DNA from: Mycobacterium sp. GA-1285
GTDB lineage: Bacteria > Actinomycetota > Actinomycetes > Mycobacteriales > Mycobacteriaceae
Length of the DNA stretch: 64,000 nt
Assembly (NCBI RefSeq): GCF_001499905.1
Contig: NZ_LQIS01000053.1
Span: forward strand, 124,001 to 188,000
Reading direction: 5' to 3'
The position numbers and the translations under genes are program-made. Positions 42,510 to 51,059 of the stretch are shown here, piece by piece. The number at the start of each line of letters is the position of its first letter. The first letter of the stretch is position 1. The notes below the pieces were generated by a model, which ran no database searches, was not told the DNA's origin, and saw only the letters and a list, made by a program, of their open reading frames with translations.

Positions 42510-43217
42510 CTACCGGTGTCCGGCCTCCAGCAGCGCGGCAACACATGCCGCGCCGAGCACCGCCGGGTCGGCACCCATTTCGTCGAGGGTGACCGTGCGC
42601 AACGCCGCCTGCGGCGCCGCCGTCACCCACTCGGCCGCCACCTCGATCGGATGCACGGGATCGTCGGTGGCGGCTGCCACGCCCAGCGGGACGGCCAACC
42701 GCTCCAATTCCGCGCACGTGGGCGCGACGTAGTTCGCTGCCTCCTCCATCGCCTCCGGCAGGTCCGGCCACTGCCCGAACCATGAGCGGGTGAGCTCGTC
42801 GCCCAGCCACCGTGGACTCGACGCCCGCATCGCCGCGCTGGTGGCCGCTAGTCCGTCCCGACGCAGCAGTTCGGCGGAATGACGCGCTGCGGCCGCCGCG
42901 GGTGCGTGCTGCGGTGAGCCGGTCCACGCCGGAAGTGCCGCGAGCACCGCCACCGTCCGGTTCGGATGCGTCAGCGCCCATGCCGTGGCGACGGCGGCGC
43001 CGATCGACACACCCCCCACGGCGATGCGCTCTTCGCGCGCTGCAGCGTCGAGCGCGTCACGGTATCCGGCGACGAGCCGGTGCGGCTGAGGCGCCGGCGT
43101 GACGAGCGTCGCACCCCGCTCATGCAGAGCGGCGGAAAACGCCCGGTAGACGAAGTCGTCGTCGGAGCCCGTGCCCGGTAGCAGGACCGTCGTGACGCCG
43201 CCGAGAGTGACCGTCAT
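42510..43217 (-). CDS. Alpha/beta hydrolase (Rv2695-like)
   Basis: The 235-residue protein has LLPGTGSDDDF near the start, a GVSIGAAVATAWAL nucleophile elbow (Ser), and DDPVHPIEVAAEWV, where the acid would be. The catalytic His is not clear. The same length as Rv2695 by memory. Substrate unknown. Divergent from the OB-fold gene. Confidence 0.8.
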   Translation of the reverse strand: MTVTLGGVTTVLLPGTGSDDDFVYRAFSAALHERGATLVTPAPQPHRLVAGYRDALDAAAREERIAVGGVSIGAAVATAWALTHPNRTVAVLAALPAWTGSPQHAPAAAAARHSAELLRRDGLAATSAAMRASSPRWLGDELTRSWFGQWPDLPEAMEEAANYVAPTCAELERLAVPLGVAAATDDPVHPIEVAAEWVTAAPQAALRTVTLDEMGADPAVLGAACVAALLEAGHR

Positions 43218-43352
43218 GACTCGATCGTGCCTTGGGCGAAGAGCGCTCGGCGTGGCGAGGTGACCCGGCGTGGCATCTCGTAACTCACAGGATTAACGTG
43301 GCGATTACTTGGGTAGGTCCAAGGTGCATCTGCGGACAGGTCAGGAGAGGCC

Positions 43353-43724
43353 ATGGCAACCGCCGAAGGGTATCTGCGCCGGCTCACGCGACGGTTGACA
43401 GAAGACCCGGAGCAACTCGATGTCGAAGAGCTCAGCGACGAAGCCGCCTCGACCGGCGCCCAGAAGGCGATCGACTGCCAGCGCGGCCAGGAAGTGACGA
43501 TGATCGGCACCCTGCGCAGCGTCGAGTGCAACGGCAAGGCATGCGCGGGCGGCGTCAAGGCCGAGCTGTTCGACGGCACCGATTCGGTGATGCTGGTCTG
43601 GCTCGGACAGCGTCGCATCCCTGGAATCGAGTCCGGCCGCACCCTCAAGGTGCACGGCCGGGTCGGCAAGCTCGACAACGGTGCCAAGGCCATCTACAAC
43701 CCGCACTACGAGATCCAGAAGTGA
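43353..43724 (+). CDS. OB-fold nucleic-acid-binding protein (Rv2694c-like)
   Basis: The 123-residue protein has an N-terminal helix (GYLRRLTRRLTEDPEQLDVEEL), then an OB-fold domain (EVTMIGTLRSVECNGKACAGGVKAELFDGTDSVMLVWLGQRRIPGIESGRTLKVHGRVG), like the anticodon/tRNA-binding OB domain. Two Cys flank the second strand. The ATG at 43353 follows AGGAGAGG. It overlaps the next gene by GTGA. Confidence 0.87.
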   Translation: MATAEGYLRRLTRRLTEDPEQLDVEELSDEAASTGAQKAIDCQRGQEVTMIGTLRSVECNGKACAGGVKAELFDGTDSVMLVWLGQRRIPGIESGRTLKVHGRVGKLDNGAKAIYNPHYEIQK

Positions 43725-44404
43725 GCGAGCCCGGAACCGAACCGGAGCAACCGAAAACCCAGCAGTCGACCAAAGCTACCGCCGTCCTCGACCAGATGGG
43801 CGGGGTCAGCGGTCTGATCTATTCGTCGTTGCCGGTCGTGGCGTTCGTTCCGGTGTCCCAGATCGTCGGGCTGATTCCCGCCATCGTCGCCGCGCTCGGC
43901 GTGGCCGGCATCATCCTCGCGTGGCGGCTGGCTCGGCGCGAATCTGCGCAGCCCGCCATCTCCGGCTTCTTCGGTGTCGGGATCTGCGCGTTGATCGCCT
44001 ATGTGATGGGCGAGTCGAAAGGCTACTTCCTGCTTGGCATCTGGTCGTCGCTGTTCTGGGCGGCGGTGTTCGCTGTGTCGGTGGTGATCCGCCGGCCCGT
44101 CGTCGGTTACGTCTGGGGCTGGGTCAACGGACACGGCCGTGACTGGCGCCGGGTGCGCAAGGCGGTGACGGCATTCGACATCGCGACGCTGTTCTGGGTG
44201 GCGGTGTTCGCCTCACGTTTCATCGTTCAGCGGCATCTGTACGACGCCGACCAGACTGGGTGGCTGGGTGTCGCGCGAATCTCCATGGGCTGGCCGTTGA
44301 CCGCGGTCGCGGCACTGGTGACTTACCTGGCGATCCGGGCCGCGCAGAAGGCCATCACCGCAAGCGAGTCCTCCGACGACGTGAGCGCCCCGACCGGACG
44401 CTGA
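43721..44404 (+). CDS. DUF3159 integral membrane protein (Rv2693c-like)
   Basis: The 227-residue protein has about six membrane helices: VLDQMGGVSGLIYSSLPVVAFVPVSQI starts the domain, GFFGVGICALIAYVMGESKGYFLLGIW is typical. GTG at 43721 overlaps the stop of the OB-fold gene (GTGA), so the two are translated together. It ends two bases before the convergent ceoC. Function unknown. Confidence 0.87.
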   Translation: MSEPGTEPEQPKTQQSTKATAVLDQMGGVSGLIYSSLPVVAFVPVSQIVGLIPAIVAALGVAGIILAWRLARRESAQPAISGFFGVGICALIAYVMGESKGYFLLGIWSSLFWAAVFAVSVVIRRPVVGYVWGWVNGHGRDWRRVRKAVTAFDIATLFWVAVFASRFIVQRHLYDADQTGWLGVARISMGWPLTAVAALVTYLAIRAAQKAITASESSDDVSAPTGR

Positions 44405-44406
44405 CG

Positions 44407-45072
44407 TCAGCGCGGCTGCGGGTGTAGCAGCAATTCCTGCATCTGCTCTTCGACCTCGGCGACAGCCACGAACAGCAACTCGTCGCCGCCCTCGAGCGGT
44501 TCGTCCGACTCGGGCACGATCACGCGGGGGCCACGCAGGATCGCCACCAGTGTGCAGTCGCGCGGCAGTTCGAGGCGCTTGACCGGCTTGCCGCCCCACG
44601 GGGTGTCGTCGGGCAGCGTGATCTCGACGAGGTTGGCCTGTCCCTTGCGGAACTCCATCAGCCGCACCAGGTCGCCCACCGCGACCGCCTCCTCGACGAG
44701 GGAGGCCAGCATGCGCGGCGTGGACACCGCCACGTCGACTCCCCAACTCTCGTCGAACAACCACTCGTTGCGCGGGTCGTTGACGCGGGCCACCACCCGC
44801 GGCACCGCGAATTCGGTCTTGGCCAAGAGGCTGACGACGACGTTGACCTTGTCGTCACCGGTGGCCGCGATCACCACGTCGAACTGTTCGAGCTGAACGG
44901 ATTCGAGCATGGTCAACTCGCACGCGTCACCCAGCCGCCACTGCGCCGAAGGGATCGCGTCGACGTCGATGTGGTCGGGATTGCGTTCCAGCAGCGTCAC
45001 CTCGTGGGTGTCGACCAGTTCACGGGCGATGGACCGGCCGACGGCGCCGGCCCCGGCGATGGCGACCTTCAC
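44407..45072 (-). CDS. ceoC: TrkA-type potassium uptake regulator CeoC (Rv2692-like)
   Basis: The 221-residue protein has a Rossmann RCK-N domain (VKVAIAGAGAVGRSIARELV, VVIAATGDDKVNVVVSLLA) and an RCK-C domain from about 140 (ANLVEITLPDDTPWGGKPVKRL). Such proteins bind NAD(H) or ATP and gate a potassium transporter. GTG at 45072; 34 bp after ceoB. The channel partner is possibly the APC permease divergent to the pair. Confidence 0.92.
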   Translation of the reverse strand: MKVAIAGAGAVGRSIARELVDTHEVTLLERNPDHIDVDAIPSAQWRLGDACELTMLESVQLEQFDVVIAATGDDKVNVVVSLLAKTEFAVPRVVARVNDPRNEWLFDESWGVDVAVSTPRMLASLVEEAVAVGDLVRLMEFRKGQANLVEITLPDDTPWGGKPVKRLELPRDCTLVAILRGPRVIVPESDEPLEGGDELLFVAVAEVEEQMQELLLHPQPR

Positions 45073-45106
45073 CTGCGCCACTCCTCCATGTCGTCGTGGA
45101 CGCGCT

Positions 45107-45778
45107 TCATCCCTCGAGATCCTCGCTCGGCGGCAGTGCCGCGATGGCAAGCGCCTCGGCGATATGGCCGGCGATCGCGGCTATGAACACCTGGTCGCCG
45201 GCCTGGATGACGGTCTTCGCGTCGGGCAGCAGCCCGGCGCCGAAACGGATCAGGAACGCCACCCGACCGCCGGTGGCCGCCTCGAGGTCGGTGATCCGGC
45301 GGCCCACCCACGACTCGTGCAGCGCCACTTCGGTTATGCCGACGTTGCCGGTCGGGTCGCGCCACTTGGTGGTCTCGGTTTCGCGGGTCAGCACGTTGAG
45401 CAGACGGTCGGTCGTCCACGGAACCGTGGCCACGGTCGGGATGCCCAACCGCTCGTAGACCGCGGCGCGCTTGGCGTCATAGATCCGGGCGACCACCCGC
45501 TCGACACCGAAGGTCTCGCGGGCCACCCGCGCCGAGATGATGTTGGAGTTGTCACCCGACGACACCGCGGCGAACGCTCCGGCTTCCTCGATGCCCGCCC
45601 GCAGCAGCACGTCGCGGTCGAAGCCCATGCCGAGCACCCGCTCCCCGGAGAACTCCGGTGAGAGCCGGTGAAACGCCGTGCCGTCGCGATCGATGACCGC
45701 AACGTCGTGGCCTATCCGGGACAGGCTGTCCGAAAGCGACGCGCCGACCCGGCCGCAGCCCATCACCACTACACGCAC
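45107..45778 (-). CDS. ceoB: TrkA-type potassium uptake regulator CeoB (Rv2691-like)
   Basis: The 223-residue protein has RCK-N (VVVMGCGRVGASLSDSLSRIGHDVAVIDRD, FAAVSSGDNSNIISARVARE) and RCK-C (TEVALHESWVGRRITDLEAATGG) domains, so together with CeoC it forms a two-subunit gating ring. GTG at 45778. 85 bp separates it from the divergent permease, so a shared control region is likely. Confidence 0.92.
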   Translation of the reverse strand: MRVVVMGCGRVGASLSDSLSRIGHDVAVIDRDGTAFHRLSPEFSGERVLGMGFDRDVLLRAGIEEAGAFAAVSSGDNSNIISARVARETFGVERVVARIYDAKRAAVYERLGIPTVATVPWTTDRLLNVLTRETETTKWRDPTGNVGITEVALHESWVGRRITDLEAATGGRVAFLIRFGAGLLPDAKTVIQAGDQVFIAAIAGHIAEALAIAALPPSEDLEG

Positions 45779-45863
45779 TCCCCGGTCCTTCCTGTCGAAC
45801 CCGTGCAGTCGAACGCTACAGCTTTCCGACGGGCAATTGCTGCTGGGCTTACTCTTGGCACTC

Positions 45864-47858
45864 GTGTCCAAGCTATCCAGGTTCGCGCGGCGGGTAGTCC
45901 TCGGCAGGCCGTTTCGCAGCGACAGGATTTCGCACACCCTGCTGCCGAAGCGGATAGCCCTTCCCGTCTTCGCCTCCGACGCCCTGTCGTCGGTGGCCTA
46001 CGCGCCGGAAGAGATCTTCCTGGTGTTGTCGGTCGCGGGCCTGGCGGCCTACTCGATGACGCCGTGGATCGGCCTGGCGGTGGCCGCAGTCATGGTGATC
46101 GTCATCGCCAGCTACCGGCAGAACGTGCACGCCTATCCGTCCGGTGGAGGGGACTACGAGGTGGTCACCACCAACCTCGGCCCGACGGCCGGCCTGACCG
46201 TGGCGAGCGCGCTGCTGGTCGACTACGTGCTCACGGTCGCGGTGTCGATGTCCTCGGCGATGTCGAACATCGGCTCGGCCGTGCCCTTCGTCAACCATCA
46301 CAAGGTGCTGTTCGCGGTGACCGCGATTCTGTTGGTGGCGGCCATCAACCTGCGCGGCATCCGCGAGTCTGGAACCGCTTTCGCGATCCCGACCTACGCG
46401 TTCATGGTCGGGATGTTCCTGATGCTCGGCTGGGGCTTCTTCCAGATCTATGTGCTCGGCGAACCGTTACGAGCCGAATCGGCAGACTTCGAGATGCATT
46501 CCGAACACGGTGAAATCGTCGGCTTCGCGCTGGTTTTCCTTGTCGCACGGGCGTTCTCGTCGGGCAGTGCGGCGCTGACGGGTGTGGAGGCGGTCAGCAA
46601 CGGGGTGCCGGCGTTCCGTAAGCCTAAGTCGCGCAACGCCGCAACCACCTTGGCGTTACTCGGTTTTTTCGCGGTCACCCTGTTCATGGGAATCATCATG
46701 CTGGCCAAGGAAACCGGCGTGCAGATCGCCGAGCGACCGCACGAACAACTCGTCGGCGCCCCGCCCGACTACCACCAGAAGACGCTGATCGCGCAGTTGG
46801 CCGACGCGGTGTTCCACGACTTCACCGTCGGACTCTTCCTCATCGCCGGCGTCACGGCCCTGATCTTGCTGCTGGCCGCCAACACCGCGTTCAACGGGTT
46901 CCCGGTACTCGGGGACATCCTGGCGCAGGACCGTTACCTGCCGCGCCAATTGCACACGCGCGGCGACAGGCTCGCGTTCTCCAACGGCATCCTGTTCCTG
47001 GCGTTCGCCGCGATCGCGTTCGTCGTCGCTTTCCGCGCCGAGGTCACCGCGCTCATCCAGCTCTACATCGTCGGGGTCTTCGTGGCGTTCACGCTCAGCC
47101 AGGTCGGCATGGTGCGGCACTGGACGCGGCTGCTACGCACCGAAACCGAGCCCCTGTTCCGGCGCAAGATGATGCGTTCTCGCCTGATCAACGCGATCGG
47201 TTGTGCCTGCACCGCCACGGTGCTGGTGATCGTCGTGGTGACGAAATTCGTTGCCGGAGCTTGGATCGCGATCCTGGCGATGGGCCTCCTGTTCGTAATG
47301 ATGAAGATGATCCACCGGCACTACGACACGGTGGCGCGGGAACTCGAGGAGCAGGCCGCCGCGGAAAGCGACATGGTGCTGCCGAGCCGCAATCATGCGA
47401 TCGTGCTCGTGTCCAAACTGCATCTTCCCACGATGCGCGCGTTGGCTTATGCCAGGGCGATCCGGCCGGACACGCTGGAAGCCATCACAGTCAGCGTCGA
47501 CGAAGGCGAGACGCGTGCCCTGATGGACAAGTGGGAGGACAGCGATATCAGCGTTCCGCTGAAGGTCATCGCCTCGCCGTACCGGGAGATCACCCGTCCG
47601 GTGGTCGACTACGTCAAGCGGATCAGCAGGGAGTCGCCGCGCACCGTCGTCACGGTGTTCATCCCCGAATATGTCGTGGGCCATTGGTGGGAGCAGTTGC
47701 TGCACAACCAGAGTGCCCTTCGGCTCAAGGGCCGCTTGCTGTTCGAGCCGAATGTGATGGTGACCTCGGTGCCGTGGCAACTGAGTTCCTCCGAGCGGCT
47801 CAAGACGCTTCAGCCACAGTCGGCGCCCGGCGACGCGCGCAGGGGATTCCTGGAGTGA
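45864..47858 (+). CDS. APC-family permease (Rv2690c-like)
   Basis: The 664-residue permease has about twelve membrane helices (from ALPVFASDALSSVAYAPEEIFLVLSVAGL to about residue 475) and a 180-residue cytoplasmic C-terminal domain (HAIVLVSKLHLPTMRALAYARAI ... VVTVFIPEYVVGHWWEQLLHNQSALRLKGRLL) resembling USP-type domains of KUP/KimA-like potassium transporters. GTG at 45864. The divergent ceoBC regulators suggest potassium, but the family also holds amino-acid permeases. It overlaps the next gene by GTGA. Confidence 0.88.
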   Translation: MSKLSRFARRVVLGRPFRSDRISHTLLPKRIALPVFASDALSSVAYAPEEIFLVLSVAGLAAYSMTPWIGLAVAAVMVIVIASYRQNVHAYPSGGGDYEVVTTNLGPTAGLTVASALLVDYVLTVAVSMSSAMSNIGSAVPFVNHHKVLFAVTAILLVAAINLRGIRESGTAFAIPTYAFMVGMFLMLGWGFFQIYVLGEPLRAESADFEMHSEHGEIVGFALVFLVARAFSSGSAALTGVEAVSNGVPAFRKPKSRNAATTLALLGFFAVTLFMGIIMLAKETGVQIAERPHEQLVGAPPDYHQKTLIAQLADAVFHDFTVGLFLIAGVTALILLLAANTAFNGFPVLGDILAQDRYLPRQLHTRGDRLAFSNGILFLAFAAIAFVVAFRAEVTALIQLYIVGVFVAFTLSQVGMVRHWTRLLRTETEPLFRRKMMRSRLINAIGCACTATVLVIVVVTKFVAGAWIAILAMGLLFVMMKMIHRHYDTVARELEEQAAAESDMVLPSRNHAIVLVSKLHLPTMRALAYARAIRPDTLEAITVSVDEGETRALMDKWEDSDISVPLKVIASPYREITRPVVDYVKRISRESPRTVVTVFIPEYVVGHWWEQLLHNQSALRLKGRLLFEPNVMVTSVPWQLSSSERLKTLQPQSAPGDARRGFLE

Positions 47859-49075
47859 CCGGTGTCGCGGGTGTGCCGTCGGAACTGACGGTGACCGCAG
47901 GACCACCGGCTAACGGCGGCAGCTGTGTGGCGCGCGACGACGGCCGCGTCGTGTTCGTCCGCTATGCGCTGCCCGGCGAACGAGTCCGGGTTCGGGTGGT
48001 CGCCGATCGCGGGAAGTATCTGCATGCCGACACGATCGAGGTCATCGAACCGTCCGCCGACCGCGTCGAATCGATCTGCCCGATCGCGGGCGCGGACGGC
48101 GCCGGCTGCTGCGATATGGCATTCGCCGAGCCGGCGACGGTCCGCAGGCTCAAGGGCGCCGTCGTCGCCAACCAGTTGACGCGGCTGGGCGGCTACCACT
48201 GGCGCGAGGAAGCCGACGCCGCCGCCGAGCCGGTCGGTGACGCGGGTACGACCGGGTGGCGGACGCGGGTGCGGTTGGACACCACCGCCGCCGGAGAACC
48301 CGGATTCCACCGGTTCCACAGCGTCGACCTGATCACCGACCTGAACTGCGCGCAGCTGCCCGCCGGCATGGTCGACGGGCTGGCCCAGCGCGTCTGGCCA
48401 CCGGGCGCGCATCTGCACGTCGCGGTCGACGACGAGGGCACGCGCCACGTCGTCCAGTCCGGACCCAAGTCGGGGCCCAGGGGCAAGGCCGCCACTCAGG
48501 TGATCGAGGGCGGCTACGAAGCCGTCCAGCGGATTGGGGGCCGGACCTGGCGGGTGCCCGTGACCGCCTTCTGGCAGTCGCACCGCGACGCGGCGCGGCT
48601 CTACAGCGAGTTGGTGGCCGGCTGGGCGCAGCTGCGTCCCGGAATGACGGCGTGGGATTTGTACGGCGGGGCAGGGGTTTTCGCGGCCGTGCTCGCCGAA
48701 GCCGTCGGGCAGAGGGGGAAGGTCGTCACGGTGGACACCTCGCGGGGAGCCTCGCGTGCGGCGCGCGCCGCGCTGGACGACATGAGATGGGTGTCGGTGG
48801 TCACCGACTCGGTCCGCCGGGCCGTGGCCGCCCAGCGGAAGCGGGCCGATGTCGCGGTGCTCGATCCGCCGCGCACGGGGGCCGGTCGCGAGGTGATCGA
48901 TCTGCTGGCGGCCGCCGAGGTGCCGCGGATCATTCACATCGGCTGCGAGGCAGCGTCATTCGCGCGGGATGTCGGTCTGTACCGCGGGCACGGATACACC
49001 GTCGAGGAGTTGCGGGTCTTCGACTCGTTTCCGCTGACGCACCACGTCGAGTGCGTCGCGGTGTTGCGTCGGTAA
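47855..49075 (+). CDS. TrmA/RumA-type RNA m5U methyltransferase (Rv2689c-like)
   Basis: The 406-residue SAM enzyme has an N-terminal TRAM-like domain (PPANGGSCVARDDGRVVFVRYALPGERVRVRV), a Cys cluster (SICPIAGADGAGCCDMAF) like the Fe-S site of RumA, and a C-terminal Rossmann domain: AWDLYGGAGVFAAVLAEAVG binds SAM, AVLDPPRTGAG is the motif near the catalytic Cys, and HIGCEAASFARD carries it. Target (tRNA or rRNA uridine) not determined. GTG start overlaps the permease stop. Confidence 0.9.
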   Translation: MTGVAGVPSELTVTAGPPANGGSCVARDDGRVVFVRYALPGERVRVRVVADRGKYLHADTIEVIEPSADRVESICPIAGADGAGCCDMAFAEPATVRRLKGAVVANQLTRLGGYHWREEADAAAEPVGDAGTTGWRTRVRLDTTAAGEPGFHRFHSVDLITDLNCAQLPAGMVDGLAQRVWPPGAHLHVAVDDEGTRHVVQSGPKSGPRGKAATQVIEGGYEAVQRIGGRTWRVPVTAFWQSHRDAARLYSELVAGWAQLRPGMTAWDLYGGAGVFAAVLAEAVGQRGKVVTVDTSRGASRAARAALDDMRWVSVVTDSVRRAVAAQRKRADVAVLDPPRTGAGREVIDLLAAAEVPRIIHIGCEAASFARDVGLYRGHGYTVEELRVFDSFPLTHHVECVAVLRR

Positions 49076-49093
49076 ACGGGTATCCCGTGCAGG

Positions 49094-49573
49094 ATGCAGA
49101 CGTTCCTGCCCTGCCCCGGTTTCGACGACACCGCCCGCGTCCTGGACCTCAAGCGGCTCGGCAAACAGCGGGTCGAGGCCATTCAGGTGGTTCGCGCGCT
49201 GACCGTGCCCGGGTACGGCTGGCGTCATCACCCGGCGGCGGCGATGTGGGCCGGCTACGAGGAAGCCCTGGTCCGGTACGGGCTCGACATCTGCGCCGCA
49301 TGGTGCCGGCTGGGCCACGCCGACACATGCGCGACCACCATGGTCGCCGACCTGACCCGCACGACCGGCATCGGCACCCCGCGCACGCAAGACGAGTTGG
49401 CGGCCGCGGGGGAGGTGCCGCCGTGGCTGGGCGATCCGGCGTTCCACCGCAGCCATCAGTCGGTGCTGGTCCGTAAGGACCCGCAGCATTACCGTCAGTT
49501 CTTTCCCGACGTCCCCGACGACCTGGAGTACGTGTGGCCGGGCTCTGACCGTCCGCGCCGTATCGCGATCTGA
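49094..49573 (+). CDS. Pyrimidine-dimer glycosylase-like protein (MSMEG_6728 family)
   Basis: The 159-residue protein starts MQTFLPCPGFDDTARVLDLKRLGKQRVEAIQ, a T4 endonuclease V-related signature in which the Arg/Lys-Leu-Gly-KQ stretch near the N-terminus is conserved; HHPAAAMWAGYEEALVRYG and RSHQSVLVRKDPQHYRQFF follow. Enzymatic activity on UV dimers is possible but untested. ATG at 49094, 18 bp after the methyltransferase gene. Confidence 0.85.
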   Translation: MQTFLPCPGFDDTARVLDLKRLGKQRVEAIQVVRALTVPGYGWRHHPAAAMWAGYEEALVRYGLDICAAWCRLGHADTCATTMVADLTRTTGIGTPRTQDELAAAGEVPPWLGDPAFHRSHQSVLVRKDPQHYRQFFPDVPDDLEYVWPGSDRPRRIAI

Positions 49574-49669
49574 CGTCAGCGGCTGAAGTCCCGCGCAAGC
49601 CGCCGCTGCGGTGCGCGCATCGCGTTGATACGTTGAGCGACAGGGTGTGCCGGGAAGTCTGGTCGGCGA

Positions 49670-51031
49670 GTGTTTGTCGACCCCTACAGATCGGGACTCA
49701 CCGTGGCCGCCGACCCACTCCGCCGATTCGCACAGCGGACGCTGTTTTCGCGCGGGTCGTGGTCCGAGACGAGTCGTGTGTCCTCGATCCTGCGCAAGGA
49801 GACCGTCGGGGGCGCGGTCCTGCTTGTGGCGGCGGCCGTCGCGCTCGCCTGGGCGAACTCGCCGTGGTCGGAAAGCTACTTCGCCCTGCGCGATCTGAGG
49901 GTCGGCGGCGAACCGTTCGGCCTGCACCTGGACCTGATGGTCAGCACCTGGGCGGCCGACGGGTTGCTGGCGCTGTTTTTCTTCGTGGTCGGGTTGGAGC
50001 TCAAACGCGAGTTCGTCGCCGGCGACCTGCGTGACCCCGCCCGCGCGGCCCTGCCGATCGCCGCCGCCGTCGGCGGCATGGTGGTGCCGGCCCTGGTCTT
50101 CGTCGCGATCACCGCTCACGTCGGCGACGGCGCCCTACGGGGCTGGGCGATCCCGACCGCAACCGACATCGCGTTCGCCGTGGCGGTGCTCGCGGTCATC
50201 TCCACGCATCTGCCCTCGGCCCTGCGCACGTTCCTGTTGACCCTTGCCGTCGTCGACGACCTTCTCGCGGTGTTGGTGATCGCCGTCTTCTACACCGAAG
50301 GCATCAACTGGGTCGCGCTGTTGGCGGCCCTGGTGCCGCTGGCGCTGTTCGCGCTGTGCGTGCAGCGCCGCATCCGGTCGTGGTGGCTGCTGGTTCCGCT
50401 CGCGGCGGCCACGTGGGCGTTGATGCACGAATCGGGCATCCACGCCACCGTGGCCGGTGTGCTGCTCGGGTTCACGGTGCCGGTCGTGCGTTCGCAGGCG
50501 GCAGGTGGGCCAGAGGCGGGACCGGGCCTGGCCGAACATTTCGAACACCGGCTGCGCCCGCTGTCGGCGGGCGTTGCCGTTCCGATGTTCGCCTTCTTCG
50601 CCGCGGGGGTGAACATCGGCGGCTATCGCGGGTTCACCGAGGCGATGACCGACCCCATCACGCTCGGCATCGTGCTGGGTCTGGTGGTCGGCAAACCGGT
50701 GGGCATCTTCGTGACCACGCGGGTCCTGGCGTCGGTCACGCGAGCCGATCTGGACCCCGCGATCCGGTGGATCGATGTGCTCGGCATCGCCCTGCTTGCC
50801 GGCATCGGGTTCACCGTGTCGCTGCTGATCGGCGACCTCGCGTACGGCACCGGCTCCGAACGTGACGAATTCGTGAAGATCGGTGTGCTGACGGGATCGC
50901 TGACTTCCGCCGCCCTGGCCGCGGTCCTGTTGAGGCTGCGGAACAGGCAATATCGGGCGATTCACGAACAGGAAACCGCCGATTCCGACCACGACGGCGT
51001 GCCCGACATCTACCAAGCTCGACAGGACTGA
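49670..51031 (+). CDS. nhaA: Na+/H+ antiporter NhaA
   Basis: The 453-residue NhaA has about twelve membrane helices. The ion-binding aspartate pair is in LTLAVVDDLLAVLVIAVFYT; LKREFVAGDLRDPARAALPIAAAVGGMVVPA and GWAIPTATDIAFAVAVLAV are family marks. The final residues DSDHDGVPDIYQ (438-449) form a calcium-loop-like motif unusual for NhaA. Start GTG 49670; GTG 49703 is an alternative. It exports Na+ or Li+ for H+ and adjusts internal pH. Confidence 0.93.
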   Translation: MFVDPYRSGLTVAADPLRRFAQRTLFSRGSWSETSRVSSILRKETVGGAVLLVAAAVALAWANSPWSESYFALRDLRVGGEPFGLHLDLMVSTWAADGLLALFFFVVGLELKREFVAGDLRDPARAALPIAAAVGGMVVPALVFVAITAHVGDGALRGWAIPTATDIAFAVAVLAVISTHLPSALRTFLLTLAVVDDLLAVLVIAVFYTEGINWVALLAALVPLALFALCVQRRIRSWWLLVPLAAATWALMHESGIHATVAGVLLGFTVPVVRSQAAGGPEAGPGLAEHFEHRLRPLSAGVAVPMFAFFAAGVNIGGYRGFTEAMTDPITLGIVLGLVVGKPVGIFVTTRVLASVTRADLDPAIRWIDVLGIALLAGIGFTVSLLIGDLAYGTGSERDEFVKIGVLTGSLTSAALAAVLLRLRNRQYRAIHEQETADSDHDGVPDIYQARQD

Positions 51032-51059
51032 CTACGACGGCCGTGCGTAAACTGAACGA

